A stretch of 64,000 bases of DNA, taken from positions 99,850 to 163,849 of the forward strand of contig JAZTXH010000009.1 of NCBI GenBank assembly GCA_045636325.1. Reading direction: 5' to 3'. Source of the stretch: CAKSHP01 sp045636325. GTDB taxonomy: Bacteria > Bacillota > Clostridia > UBA1381 > UMGS1253. This document shows, piece by piece, positions 25,553 to 33,609 of the stretch. Each line of letters opens with the position of its first letter. The first letter of the stretch is position 1. A model generated the notes under the pieces. The model was not told the DNA's origin, ran no database searches, and was given only the letters and a program-made list of their open reading frames with translations. The position numbers were made by a program, and so were the translations under genes.

Positions 25553-26350
25553 TTATTTACCAAGCTCCTCTAACACCTTTTTTGTGATTTCAGCAATTAC
25601 TGCATCTTCACCAGTGGCACTTGAACCACAGCTACCTTTGCAACCATGACAACTGGGCTTGCCTGCTTTTGCATTAGGGCAAACATCTGCCGGATGCTTA
25701 CCTGTCATACCAAACTGTCTTCTAATTTCATAAAGTCTTTCAACCTGGTCTTTTGAAAGTTCCTTAGGACCGCCAAGCTGTTTTGACAAGAACAATAACT
25801 GTGCATAGAATTCTACAGATTCCATCTTATGATATGCGGCAAGAAGAGAATCAGAATATGCAAGTGCACCGTGATTTTCCAAAAGGACTGCATCGTAATA
25901 CTGCAAGTACTTTGATACCGCATCAGGAATTTCATGTGTAGAAGGTGTGCCGTATTCCGCAATCGGAACACAACCAAGTGTGATAACAGCCTCGGGCATA
26001 ATGGGCTGTGTTAGCGGAATACCTGCAATTGCAAATGCTGTTGCATACATAGGATGTGCATGAACAACACTATTAACATCAGGTCTTTCCTTGTAAACTC
26101 TCATATGCATTTTAATTTCTGAAGAGGGTTTAAAACCGCTGTATGCCTGAATTACATTACCATCAGCATCAACCTTACAGATGTATTCAGGAGTCATAAA
26201 TCCCTTACTTACACCTGTAGGTGTGCATAAAAATTCGTTGTCATTAAGTTTTACTGAAATATTACCGTCATTTGCAGCAACCATTCCTCTGTCGTAAATT
26301 CTCTTACCGATGTCACAAATCTGTTTTTTGATTTCGTACTCTGATACCAT
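25553..26350 (-). CDS. fucA: Class II aldolase (fuculose/rhamnulose-1-phosphate type) with Cys-rich C-terminal encapsulation tail
   Basis: Splits L-fuculose-1-phosphate or related ketose phosphates into DHAP and lactaldehyde. 265 aa. Zinc histidines in VVHAHPMYATAF and ENHGALAY, and NDGNISVKL near the N-terminus, are typical. After residue 220 come Cys224, 234, 237 and 241 (CHGCKGSCG) and a terminal amphipathic helix (EDAVIAEITKKVLEEL), a likely encapsulation signal. First gene after an internal promoter. This gene is what points to fucose/rhamnose rather than choline or ethanolamine as substrate; kinase and isomerase genes are not in the window. Confidence 0.9.
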   Translation of the reverse strand: MVSEYEIKKQICDIGKRIYDRGMVAANDGNISVKLNDNEFLCTPTGVSKGFMTPEYICKVDADGNVIQAYSGFKPSSEIKMHMRVYKERPDVNSVVHAHPMYATAFAIAGIPLTQPIMPEAVITLGCVPIAEYGTPSTHEIPDAVSKYLQYYDAVLLENHGALAYSDSLLAAYHKMESVEFYAQLLFLSKQLGGPKELSKDQVERLYEIRRQFGMTGKHPADVCPNAKAGKPSCHGCKGSCGSSATGEDAVIAEITKKVLEELGK

Positions 26351-26469
26351 TTTACATTTCTCCTTTTCTATTGATAAATTTTTAATTAAAAAGCGTTTAT
26401 ATAATCTGCCCGGATTTTTGAATTTTGTTTTTATCTTTCAAAACCAAATCCAATTCTCCCAACAATACT

Positions 26470-26498
26470 ATACTAACATTTTTCAAAGAAAAAGTCAA
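26470..26498 (-). promoter_or_regulatory. Internal promoter before the aldolase gene
   Basis: Minus-strand TTGACT (26493-26498), 17 bases, TAGTAT (26470-26475), overlapping an alternative TATAGT. Its layout closely mirrors the operon promoter at 31594-31622 (TTGACTTTTT..., spacer 17, TTAG-ATA). Confidence 0.6.
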
Positions 26499-26521
26499 TA
26501 TTTTCTGTGAGTTTTTGTTGT

Positions 26522-26542
26522 TTTTTCTTTGTTTTTTTCTTA
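26522..26542. promoter_or_regulatory. Direct-repeat motif upstream of the internal promoter
   Basis: Plus-strand TTTTTCTTTG (26522-26531) followed by a degenerate copy TTTTTTTCTTA. The same motif is found as an exact tandem pair at 31637-31656 upstream of the operon promoter. The remainder of 26351-26600 is AT-rich without a gene or clear terminator. Confidence 0.5.
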
Positions 26543-26600
26543 AATCTTCTTTTTAAAGTTGTTTTTGGTCACTTTTTATAGATTTTTTTCTATGTTTTTG

Positions 26601-27056
26601 TTAATTTTCACAATTATCTGTTTTGCGGTACAGAAAATCAAGCAACTCTTTAACGCCCCTACCGGTCTTTGAATCGGTTATAAATATGTTTCTGCATCCT
26701 GTAAGTTCAAGCCAGTGTTTAGCTCGCGACACATTGGCGCCCTCTTTATCTGCTTTTGTAACAATACCGATAAGCTCACGATTTACCATCCCCTGCAAAC
26801 ACGGCGGATATAAACTGAAAGGCTCATCCGCTGCAATCAAAAGCCCAACCACATCAGCCTCATAGGAATACAGTGCCAATGCATAACCAAGCTGCTTTGT
26901 CTGAATATATTCACCGGGTGTATCAATCACAACCTCGTGTCTGTTTATGTACTGGGTTTTCTGATACTCAATTTTCTTTCCTCGAAGTGCCTGAGTAAGT
27001 GTTGTTTTCCCAGCTTCACTTCTTCCCATTAAAATAATCTTTTTCATCAGCTTCAC
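26601..27056 (-). CDS. pduV: PduV/EutP-family small GTPase
   Basis: 151 aa Ras-like P-loop protein. Walker A GRSEAGKTTL, switch/Walker B region VVIDTPGEY and base-specificity TKAD are intact; SDSKTGRGVKEL at the C-terminus corresponds to the G5 end. Known members associate with the outer face of the shell and may link to cytoskeletal movement or act as kinases (EutP acetate kinase activity is reported for one member). Start ATG 27056 or 27047. Confidence 0.88.
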   Translation of the reverse strand: MKLMKKIILMGRSEAGKTTLTQALRGKKIEYQKTQYINRHEVVIDTPGEYIQTKQLGYALALYSYEADVVGLLIAADEPFSLYPPCLQGMVNRELIGIVTKADKEGANVSRAKHWLELTGCRNIFITDSKTGRGVKELLDFLYRKTDNCEN

Positions 27057-27063
27057 TCATTTA

Positions 27064-27447
27064 TCAAGTTCTTGTTATTTCACAAACTGCAAACCCAAGC
27101 TTTTCTTTTACATATTCACAAAGCGCCTTTATTGCCGCTTCTGTTTCACTAACCGTTCCCGTAACAATAAGCGTTCCTGAAAAACGGTCAACAAAGCTAA
27201 GTTCTACACCTGCGCTTTTTATTGCAATATCAGCAATAATAATTGCAGTTTCAGCAGGTGACACCGTCACAATCCCTATAGCACTTTTGACATAATCCAC
27301 ACTGGGGTCAAGTCCAAGCTTCTGATAAAGAATTTTTTCGGGATTTGCAATAATATGCGCAATGCTTATCTGCTTACCGGGCACAAGCTCCTGAATTATC
27401 CGCATTTTATTTTCATCTGAAATATTAGTAAGATTTGATAAGTCCAT
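27064..27447 (-). CDS. pduU: PduU/EutS-like circularly permuted shell protein
   Basis: 127 aa. MRIIQELVPGKQISIAHIIA, the LGLDP segment, SAIGIVTVSPAETAIIIAD, FVDRFSGTLIVTG and terminal CEITRT match PduU closely. Permuted BMC-H proteins form hexamers with a small beta-barrel over the pore. Lies between the activase and pduV genes. Confidence 0.92.
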   Translation of the reverse strand: MDLSNLTNISDENKMRIIQELVPGKQISIAHIIANPEKILYQKLGLDPSVDYVKSAIGIVTVSPAETAIIIADIAIKSAGVELSFVDRFSGTLIVTGTVSETEAAIKALCEYVKEKLGFAVCEITRT

Positions 27448-27458
27448 TTTTTATTCTC

Positions 27459-28250
27459 CTATCCGCCAATCTGAACATTTAGTCCACTTTTCTTTGCCGC
27501 ATTTAAAAGCGATTGCATCATTTCATCAGTGGGCGGCTTAACATCACCCATAAGATACTCTCTTCCAAGACCTTTATACTTATCAGTTCCGTAATTATGA
27601 TAAGGAAGCAGATGAATTTCTTTTACGCCTTTGAGGCTTGATGCAAATTCTGCTATCGCAGATATTTCTTCTTCAGTATTATTAAATGTCGGTATAACTG
27701 GAACTCTTATAATAAGTTTTTTGGCACGCTCAGCAATCTTTTTTGCATTTTCTAAAATAAGCTTATTATCTCTTGAAGTAAATTCCTTATGCTTTTCAGG
27801 ATTCATATGCTTGATATCCATCATATATAAGTCTATATATGAAAGCATTGGCTCAATCACATCAAAGCTTACACTTGCCGCCGACTCCACTGCAGTGTTT
27901 ATGCCATACTCTTTTGCACTTCTTAAAAGAGCATAAGAAAACTCTCCCTGTGCTGAAAACTCGCCACCCGAAAGTGTCATTCCTCCGCCTGAGCGTCTGT
28001 AATAAGGCATATCACGGATAACAGTATCCAAAATTTCACGCACGCTTACGTCACGACCAACTGTTTTTTCTTTTCCGTTTTCAAGCATCGTTTCAATTTT
28101 AAAGCTCTGAGATTCCGGATTACAGCACCATCTGCATCTTAGGGGACACCCTTTTAAAAACACTATTGAGCGAATTCCGGGACCGTCATGCACGCTGAAG
28201 CGCTGTATATTAAAAATTCTTCCTGTTACATCAAGATAATTTTTATCCAT
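27459..28250 (-). CDS. Glycyl radical enzyme activase (radical SAM)
   Basis: 263 aa. Uses SAM to install the glycyl radical on the partner dehydratase. Signature FSVHDGPGIRSIVFLKGCP, then CRWCCNP completing CxxxCxxC, GGGMTLSGGE and the SAM region ESAAS. The ferredoxin-like insert with two extra 4Fe-4S sites, present in many non-PFL activases (about 300 aa), is missing, so this is a compact form. Stop/start overlap by one base with the dehydratase gene shows tight coupling. Confidence 0.93.
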   Translation of the reverse strand: MDKNYLDVTGRIFNIQRFSVHDGPGIRSIVFLKGCPLRCRWCCNPESQSFKIETMLENGKEKTVGRDVSVREILDTVIRDMPYYRRSGGGMTLSGGEFSAQGEFSYALLRSAKEYGINTAVESAASVSFDVIEPMLSYIDLYMMDIKHMNPEKHKEFTSRDNKLILENAKKIAERAKKLIIRVPVIPTFNNTEEEISAIAEFASSLKGVKEIHLLPYHNYGTDKYKGLGREYLMGDVKPPTDEMMQSLLNAAKKSGLNVQIGG

Positions 28251-30769
28251 TAAAATCCTACCTGTTCTGTTCTATTTATAATATCTTCCTGAAGCGAACG
28301 TGATAGTGTAGTAAATAATGCACTATAACCCGCAACACGAACTACAAGCCCCTTGTAATTTTCAGGATGTTTCTGTGCATCACGAAGTGTTTCACGACTT
28401 ACTACATTAAACTGCATATGGCTTCCTTTCTGGTCAAAATATGCACGAATCAAAGCCACAAAACTTTCAAGACCACCCTGACCTTTTAATGCACTGGGAT
28501 GAAATTTCATGTTAAACAAAGTTCCATTTGACGCAATAAAGTGGTCAAGTTTTGAAACTGAGTTTGCGCAAGCAGTAGGTCCGCTTAAATCTCTGCCGGC
28601 AGTTGGTGATACTCCGTCTGCCACAGGTGTTTTTGCATATCTTCCGTCAGGTGTTGCACCGGTCTGTGCCCCAAGCGGCACATTAGCAGAAACAGGATAA
28701 AGACCTGCCTGATAAACACCGCCCCTTGGGTTTTTATATTTTTCAAGAGGCTTTGTATATGTATACGCTGCTTCTCTTGCCAAAGCATCAACATCTTCAA
28801 TATCGTTACCGAATTTAGCGATACCTTCAATCATCTCGTGAATTTGGGAATATCTTTCATTTGAACTGTTATTTTCAACAACTGTTTTTGTAATCTGTGC
28901 CAGTTCCTTTTCCCCTACTTCGATGCCGTTTTTCTTAATTTCGTTTGCAATCTTTAAAACGGTTTTTGAAATTTCACTATCGTCCATTGCTTTGCCGAAA
29001 TTGTTTTCAAGTGCTGCTTTAAGCTCAGCTAAAGTAAACTTCTTTTCTTTGAACACAAGCTCGCGCACTGTGTAAAGAGAGTCAGCCACATTCGCAATAC
29101 CAAATCCCTGAGGACCTGTAAAGTTATATACCGCTCCACCTTCCTGAACACTTTTACCTCTTCCAATACAGTCTTCAATCATTGAAGAAAGGAACGGAAG
29201 CGGACAACGCTCAGCATGAGCAAAATCAATAGCATTATCTGCATTTACCATAAGACCTATCATATATTCCATCTGCTGTTTGTATGCATCCACAAACTCA
29301 TCAAATGTCTTCATATCTTCAATATTTGCAGTTTTCGGACCAATCTGAACTCCTTCATCCATACCGCTTGAGAACACAAGCTCCAACGGACGACACATAT
29401 TAAAGAACGCTGCATCGTGCCAGCCTTCTGTTTTACCTGATTTCTGAGGCTCAACACAGCCTATTATATTATAATCTCTTGCATCTTCAATTGTAAGACC
29501 ACGATTTTGAAGTGCAGGCACAATAACCTCATCATTATAATAAGCAGGAAGTCCTATACCTGTTCTTGTAAGCTCAGCACATTTAATCAAAAAGCTGTGC
29601 GGTGTTTTGTTCCATACACGGGTCGAAAGAGAAGGCCCTGGAAGCATAACATGCATAGATGCTTCAATACACATATATGACAAATCGTTTGTTGCATCCT
29701 CACCTTCGGAATTCTGACCGCCGGTAATAAGATTCTGGAACATGCTGTAACCTGCAAATCCTGCAGCCGAAGCCGCATCACGAACCTTACTTAAATCGTT
29801 AAGTTTAACCCATATACAGTCAATAAGCTCTTGGGCGTATTCACGATTAATTTTTCCTTCTTTCATATCCTTTTCATAATAAGGATACATATACTGGTCA
29901 AAACGGCCGGGTGAAATTGAATGTCCGCTTGACTCCATCTGAATAAGCATCTGAACAAACCAAAACGCCTGACAAGCTTCATAAAAGTTTCTTGCGCCCT
30001 TTGCAGGAACACGAGCACAGTTTTCTGCAATCTGCATAAGCTCTGCCTTACGAACAGGGTCTGATTCTTTTTTAGCTGTTTCAATTGCTAAAAGCGCATA
30101 TCTGTTGGCATAATGAATAGCTGCACTGCAACTTATAATAACAGCCTGTAAAAACTGTTTCTTACTATTGTATTCACCATCACATAAATCAAGTTTTTCA
30201 ATCTTTTCCTGAGCACGCTTTATAACAGATTCATAACCCTCGCCGATAACCATTCCGTAATTAACCGTCACATGGCCAACTCCGTTATAAAAATAGTTTC
30301 CCGGTGTAAAGATGTTATGTTCAATCGCTGTAAGAGTTTCTTTTTCCATATAGGAAGTTGCTAGCTCACTTGTTGTTTTGCCCTTCCAGTATTTATTAGA
30401 CTCCTTTAAACGTTTTTTTGTTTCTTCCGAAACAACAAATGGATCAGCACTTCTTGTTTCTATTGTGTCAAATTCTTCTTCCAGCCACTCATAAGAAAAT
30501 TCCGGGAATGTCTGACAACTTCTTGGCATTTTTGTTGAACTGCCCACAATAAGCTCGCGGTCACGTATTGTAATAGGAATATTCTTTAAAATATGTTCGA
30601 AAGCAAGGGCACGCCTTATAATCATAGGCTTATCCTCATTCATTTTATATGCCTCTGTCAAAAGTTCAGCTCTGTCTGCTTCAATTTCAGGCATACTCTT
30701 ATACAACTGCTCAACAAGAAAAGATATACGTTCACTCTTCTTTATAGGCTCACCTTTGTATCCGTTCAT
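28250..30769 (-). CDS. Glycyl radical diol dehydratase (B12-independent 1,2-propanediol/glycerol type)
   Basis: 839 aa. Removes water from 1,2-propanediol to give propanal. Catalytic Cys438 and Glu440 are in NIIGCVEPQ, the CxE form shared by diol dehydratases (choline lyase differs in the following residues); the radical glycine (about Gly814) is in VRVAGYSALF near the C-terminus. N-terminal PFL domain complete. Start ATG 30769 is eight bases behind TTGGAGG; a TTG at 30784 lies inside that site. No clear separate encapsulation helix before residue 10. Signature enzyme of the operon. Confidence 0.93.
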   Translation of the reverse strand: MNGYKGEPIKKSERISFLVEQLYKSMPEIEADRAELLTEAYKMNEDKPMIIRRALAFEHILKNIPITIRDRELIVGSSTKMPRSCQTFPEFSYEWLEEEFDTIETRSADPFVVSEETKKRLKESNKYWKGKTTSELATSYMEKETLTAIEHNIFTPGNYFYNGVGHVTVNYGMVIGEGYESVIKRAQEKIEKLDLCDGEYNSKKQFLQAVIISCSAAIHYANRYALLAIETAKKESDPVRKAELMQIAENCARVPAKGARNFYEACQAFWFVQMLIQMESSGHSISPGRFDQYMYPYYEKDMKEGKINREYAQELIDCIWVKLNDLSKVRDAASAAGFAGYSMFQNLITGGQNSEGEDATNDLSYMCIEASMHVMLPGPSLSTRVWNKTPHSFLIKCAELTRTGIGLPAYYNDEVIVPALQNRGLTIEDARDYNIIGCVEPQKSGKTEGWHDAAFFNMCRPLELVFSSGMDEGVQIGPKTANIEDMKTFDEFVDAYKQQMEYMIGLMVNADNAIDFAHAERCPLPFLSSMIEDCIGRGKSVQEGGAVYNFTGPQGFGIANVADSLYTVRELVFKEKKFTLAELKAALENNFGKAMDDSEISKTVLKIANEIKKNGIEVGEKELAQITKTVVENNSSNERYSQIHEMIEGIAKFGNDIEDVDALAREAAYTYTKPLEKYKNPRGGVYQAGLYPVSANVPLGAQTGATPDGRYAKTPVADGVSPTAGRDLSGPTACANSVSKLDHFIASNGTLFNMKFHPSALKGQGGLESFVALIRAYFDQKGSHMQFNVVSRETLRDAQKHPENYKGLVVRVAGYSALFTTLSRSLQEDIINRTEQVGF

Positions 30770-30786
30770 GTCACTTTCCTCCAAAA

Positions 30787-31560
30787 TTATAAAATTTCAT
30801 CTATTTCACTTATATTTTTTATAGTTTCATGGCATATACTTTTAATATGCCCGCCTGCACTCTCCATAGCGAATGCCAAATTTGCATTTTTTAAAATCGG
30901 TATATCATTATCACCATCGCCAACTGCAATTACTGTTCCGCCTGCAGCAAGATATGTATTTTTAAATGTTTCAACTGCAATCTGCTTATTTGCATTTTTG
31001 GATACAATTTCGCATATTTCTTCGCTTTCATAAGCAAACCTTAAATTTGCACCCAGCGCCGACTTAAGCTTTATTTTAACGAAAGAATTAATACCGTACA
31101 CCGTTATTTTATATATGTCACTTTCAATATCTGACATGCCCGCCATAACCTTGACCTGATTATTCCGTTCTTTTCTTAAAGACGAAACGAATTTCCTTGT
31201 GCCATATACATAGGAAAGATATTTCGAACAAAACTCAATTCCGATACCGCCAAAACCCTTAAGCATATTAAATATGCATACAATATCATTACGGCTTACA
31301 GTAAAAGACAAAAGCTCTCTTTCTTCCATGCAGCAAATGCTGCCATCAGATGCTGCAAAGCATGTTTTAAAGCTTAAATCATCAAAAATATTTTCAAGCT
31401 CATAATAGCTTCTGCCACTGGCAAACATAACCGCATATCCTTTTTTGGCAATATTTTTAATTGTATCAAGTGCTTCTTTATCAGGCACATTGCAGTTCTC
31501 AGCACCGCTTTTGTTATCAAGAATGGTACCATCAACATCGAAAACAATCATTTTAGACAT
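30787..31560 (-). CDS. Cof-type HAD-superfamily phosphatase
   Basis: 257 aa. Motif I FDVDGTILDN, motif II in VMFASGR, motif III/IV AVGDGDNDIPILKNA, and a C2-type cap domain between. First gene of the operon, three bases before the dehydratase ribosome-binding site. Probably removes phosphate from a sugar phosphate (DHAP or a toxic phosphorylated intermediate), but specificity cannot be read from sequence. Confidence 0.88.
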   Translation of the reverse strand: MSKMIVFDVDGTILDNKSGAENCNVPDKEALDTIKNIAKKGYAVMFASGRSYYELENIFDDLSFKTCFAASDGSICCMEERELLSFTVSRNDIVCIFNMLKGFGGIGIEFCSKYLSYVYGTRKFVSSLRKERNNQVKVMAGMSDIESDIYKITVYGINSFVKIKLKSALGANLRFAYESEEICEIVSKNANKQIAVETFKNTYLAAGGTVIAVGDGDNDIPILKNANLAFAMESAGGHIKSICHETIKNISEIDEIL

Positions 31561-31593
31561 ACAATCTCTCCGATTACAATCTTATACATATAT

Positions 31594-31622
31594 ATTCTAA
31601 CTCAATTTCAAAAAAAAGTCAA
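31594..31622 (-). promoter_or_regulatory. Main promoter of the microcompartment operon
   Basis: Minus-strand TTGACT (31617-31622), 17 bases, TAGAAT (31594-31599), 34 bases before the HAD gene. Confidence 0.75.
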
Positions 31623-31636
31623 GAGTTTTCTCTTTA

Positions 31637-31656
31637 TTTTTCTTTGTTTTTCTTTG
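31637..31656. promoter_or_regulatory. Tandem 10-bp direct repeat upstream of the operon promoter
   Basis: TTTTTCTTTG twice without gap, with a weaker third copy before it, 15 bases upstream of the -35. The one-turn period on one DNA face suits a regulator or a bent A-tract (minus-strand view CAAAGAAAAA). Shared with 26522-26542. Confidence 0.55.
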
Positions 31657-31723
31657 CTTTAAATGCAAAAATCGGGTTAAAAACCCAAATAAACAAAAAA
31701 ATCGGTAAAAACGAGGTGTTTTT

Positions 31724-31957
31724 ATGATGCGTGCAACAAAAATAAGGCAAAAGGAAGTTATAAATATTTCAACTGGCGCAAGACTGGGTTATGTAAGCGA
31801 TGTTGAAATAGATTTCCAGTCAGGAAAAATTGATGCAATAATAGTTCCATGTCGCGACCGCTTTTTTAATTTCCTTTCAAAGGAAAAAGAGCATATTATT
31901 CCCTGGGGCAACATTGTAAAGGTAGGAGATGATATAATTTTAGTAACAGACAGTTAA
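31724..31957 (+). CDS. YlmC/YmxH-family PRC-barrel protein
   Basis: 77 aa. MRATKIRQKEVINISTGARLGYVSDVEID followed by GKIDAIIVP and EHIIPWGNIVKVGDDIILV is the YlmC/YmxH sporulation-associated pattern of Firmicutes. Biochemical function unknown. Two ATG codons in tandem; either may start, with GAGGTG upstream. An IR GGGTT-AAA-AACCC lies about 45 bases upstream. Confidence 0.88.
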   Translation: MMRATKIRQKEVINISTGARLGYVSDVEIDFQSGKIDAIIVPCRDRFFNFLSKEKEHIIPWGNIVKVGDDIILVTDS

Positions 31958-31964
31958 TTTTTTG

Positions 31965-31993
31965 TTGCAAATTGTATTTTTTTGTTGTATAAT
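31965..31993 (+). promoter_or_regulatory. nrdR promoter
   Basis: TTGCAA (31965-31970), 17 bases, TATAAT (31988-31993), about 50 bases before the nrdR start. Confidence 0.75.
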
Positions 31994-32044
31994 TAATATA
32001 TAACAATTACTTATGGTTTATAAATACACTTAGGAGGAGTTATT

Positions 32045-32497
32045 ATGAAATGTCCTTTTTGCGATTACGCTGACAGCAAGGTTATTGATTCAAGGCCAAC
32101 TGAAGAAGGCGGAGCTATAAGACGAAGAAGAGAATGCATATCATGTGGCAATCGTTTTACAACTTATGAAAAGGTGGAAACAATTCCCCTTGTTGTAGTT
32201 AAAAATGATAATTCGCGTGAACCCTTTGACCGTCACAAGCTGTTAACGGGTATTATGCATGCTTGCGTAAAAAGGCCTGTACCCATGGCAAAAATTGAAA
32301 ATATGGTAAATAGTATTGAAGCAACTCTTTCCAATTCATTAAAACGCGAAATTCCAAGTGCTGAAATTGGCGAAATGGTAATGGAATCATTAAAAGAAAT
32401 TGATGAAATTGCTTATGTTCGTTTTGCATCTGTTTACAGAAAATTTCAGGATGTTGATATGTTCCGCAGCGAGCTTAACCGCCTTATGGGCAAATAA
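32045..32497 (+). CDS. nrdR: Transcriptional repressor NrdR
   Basis: 150 aa, standard size. Zinc ribbon (CPFCDY and CISCGNRFTTYE) followed by an ATP-cone (FDRHKLLTGIMHACVKRPV). Senses ATP/dATP and represses ribonucleotide reductase genes, none of which are in the window. TAGGAGGAG site in front of the ATG. Confidence 0.96.
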   Translation: MKCPFCDYADSKVIDSRPTEEGGAIRRRRECISCGNRFTTYEKVETIPLVVVKNDNSREPFDRHKLLTGIMHACVKRPVPMAKIENMVNSIEATLSNSLKREIPSAEIGEMVMESLKEIDEIAYVRFASVYRKFQDVDMFRSELNRLMGK

Positions 32498-32529
32498 TTA
32501 TTGCTTTTATTTCTCAGGATGTGATTTCC

Positions 32530-33384
32530 ATGAAGGAAAAATTAATAGATTTGCACACTCACACAAACGCCTCAGACGGCTCGCTTTCGCCGTCTGAGTT
32601 TATTTTTGAATGTAAAAAGGCAAACCTTTCGTCCGTCGCTGTAACAGATCATGACACAACAGACGCAATAGACGAATGTATAAATTTCGGAAAAAAATGT
32701 GGCATTGATGTCATAGGAGGGATTGAGCTTAGCGCCGAATTTCCAAGGGAGCTTCACATTTTAGGCCTATTTATTGACCATACTTCTCACTCGTTAAAAA
32801 AATCAAAAAGGCTTTTTTCATTATACCGTGCAGAAAGAAATGAAAAGCTTATATTGCTTTTAAAGAAAAACGGCTTTGATATTACAAATGATGAAAACAT
32901 TACAAAAAGGTCATTTGAAAACCTTGGCAGAGCCCACATTGCAAATGCACTTATAAGCTGTGGTTATTCTTCAGATTATTACACAGCATTCAAAGAATTT
33001 CTTACACCGCAGTCCCCTTACTTTGTAAAAAGGCAAAAGCTTTCTATAAAGGAATGCATAAACATAATTCACGAAGGGGGAGGAATAGCGTTTTTAGCAC
33101 ATCCAAATCACAGTGCAAACACATTTGCTGATTTGGAAACACTGATAAAAATTCTTAAAGGTTATGGAATTGACGGTATTGAATGTTATCATTCATCAAT
33201 GGATAAGCACCATTCGTCTATAGCACTTGAAATGGCAAAAAAGTATAATCTTTTAATTTCTGCCGGCTCTGACTTTCACGGCAAAAACAAACCGGGCGTT
33301 AATTTAGGATGCACTTTCGGCTGCGAGCCAATTTATGAAAATATTTTAAAGGAAATAAAAAAAGCATTGCAAAATTTGAAATGA
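32530..33384 (+). CDS. PHP-domain phosphoesterase
   Basis: 284 aa. Metal-binding motifs DLHTHTNASDGS, VTDHDT and a late AGSDFHG mark the PHP fold; the length and the central insert (GRAHIANALI) resemble the YciV/RnmM family (3',5'-nucleotide phosphatase or 5'-3' exoribonuclease). Start ATG 32530 chosen over GTG 32521, which is too near the AGGA site. The final codons form the left arm of a terminator. Confidence 0.88.
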   Translation: MKEKLIDLHTHTNASDGSLSPSEFIFECKKANLSSVAVTDHDTTDAIDECINFGKKCGIDVIGGIELSAEFPRELHILGLFIDHTSHSLKKSKRLFSLYRAERNEKLILLLKKNGFDITNDENITKRSFENLGRAHIANALISCGYSSDYYTAFKEFLTPQSPYFVKRQKLSIKECINIIHEGGGIAFLAHPNHSANTFADLETLIKILKGYGIDGIECYHSSMDKHHSSIALEMAKKYNLLISAGSDFHGKNKPGVNLGCTFGCEPIYENILKEIKKALQNLK

Positions 33385-33403
33385 AATTTTGCAATGCTTT
33401 TTT
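33361..33403. terminator. Bidirectional terminator spanning the PHP gene stop
   Basis: 17-base stem (AAAGCATTGCAAAATTT with its complement), loop GAAATG containing the TGA stop, then TTTTTT. Also placed to end the converging FTR-like gene. Confidence 0.88.
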
Positions 33404-33404
33404 A

Positions 33405-33605
33405 TTAATCCTTGCTTTTATAATATAATCTGCAATGACAATAACCTTCAAAATCAGGGTCAGCAATCTGCGCTTTAAACTCTTCACACATACATTTATT
33501 TTCTTCAAGTTTTCCAGACTTACATGGACAATAGCCATCCTTTTTTTCAATACCTTCTTTAATCATTTTTACATATTTTTCATCTTCATTGTATCTTACA
33601 GCCAT
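33405..33605 (-). CDS. Ferredoxin-thioredoxin reductase catalytic-chain-like protein
   Basis: 66 aa starting MAVRYNEDEKY behind GGGGTGAT. Six cysteines in three CxC pairs: CPC, nine residues, CMC, fifteen residues, CHC. Plant/cyanobacterial FTR catalytic chains have CPC-x16-CPC-x8-CHC, so the spacing differs while the total is alike. It likely binds a 4Fe-4S cluster beside a redox disulfide and takes electrons from ferredoxin. Starts four bases past the end of the aldo/keto reductase gene, hence co-transcribed. Confidence 0.8.
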   Translation of the reverse strand: MAVRYNEDEKYVKMIKEGIEKKDGYCPCKSGKLEENKCMCEEFKAQIADPDFEGYCHCRLYYKSKD

Positions 33606-33609
33606 ATTA

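Noticed and set aside
26570..26600. Terminator after pduV separating the microcompartment operon into two units
   Set aside because: Only a very weak 5-bp AT stem is present; read-through from the main promoter seems likely.
31673..31686. GGGTT-AAA-AACCC inverted repeat before the YlmC-like gene as an operator
   Set aside because: Too short and AT-rich to claim without conservation data.
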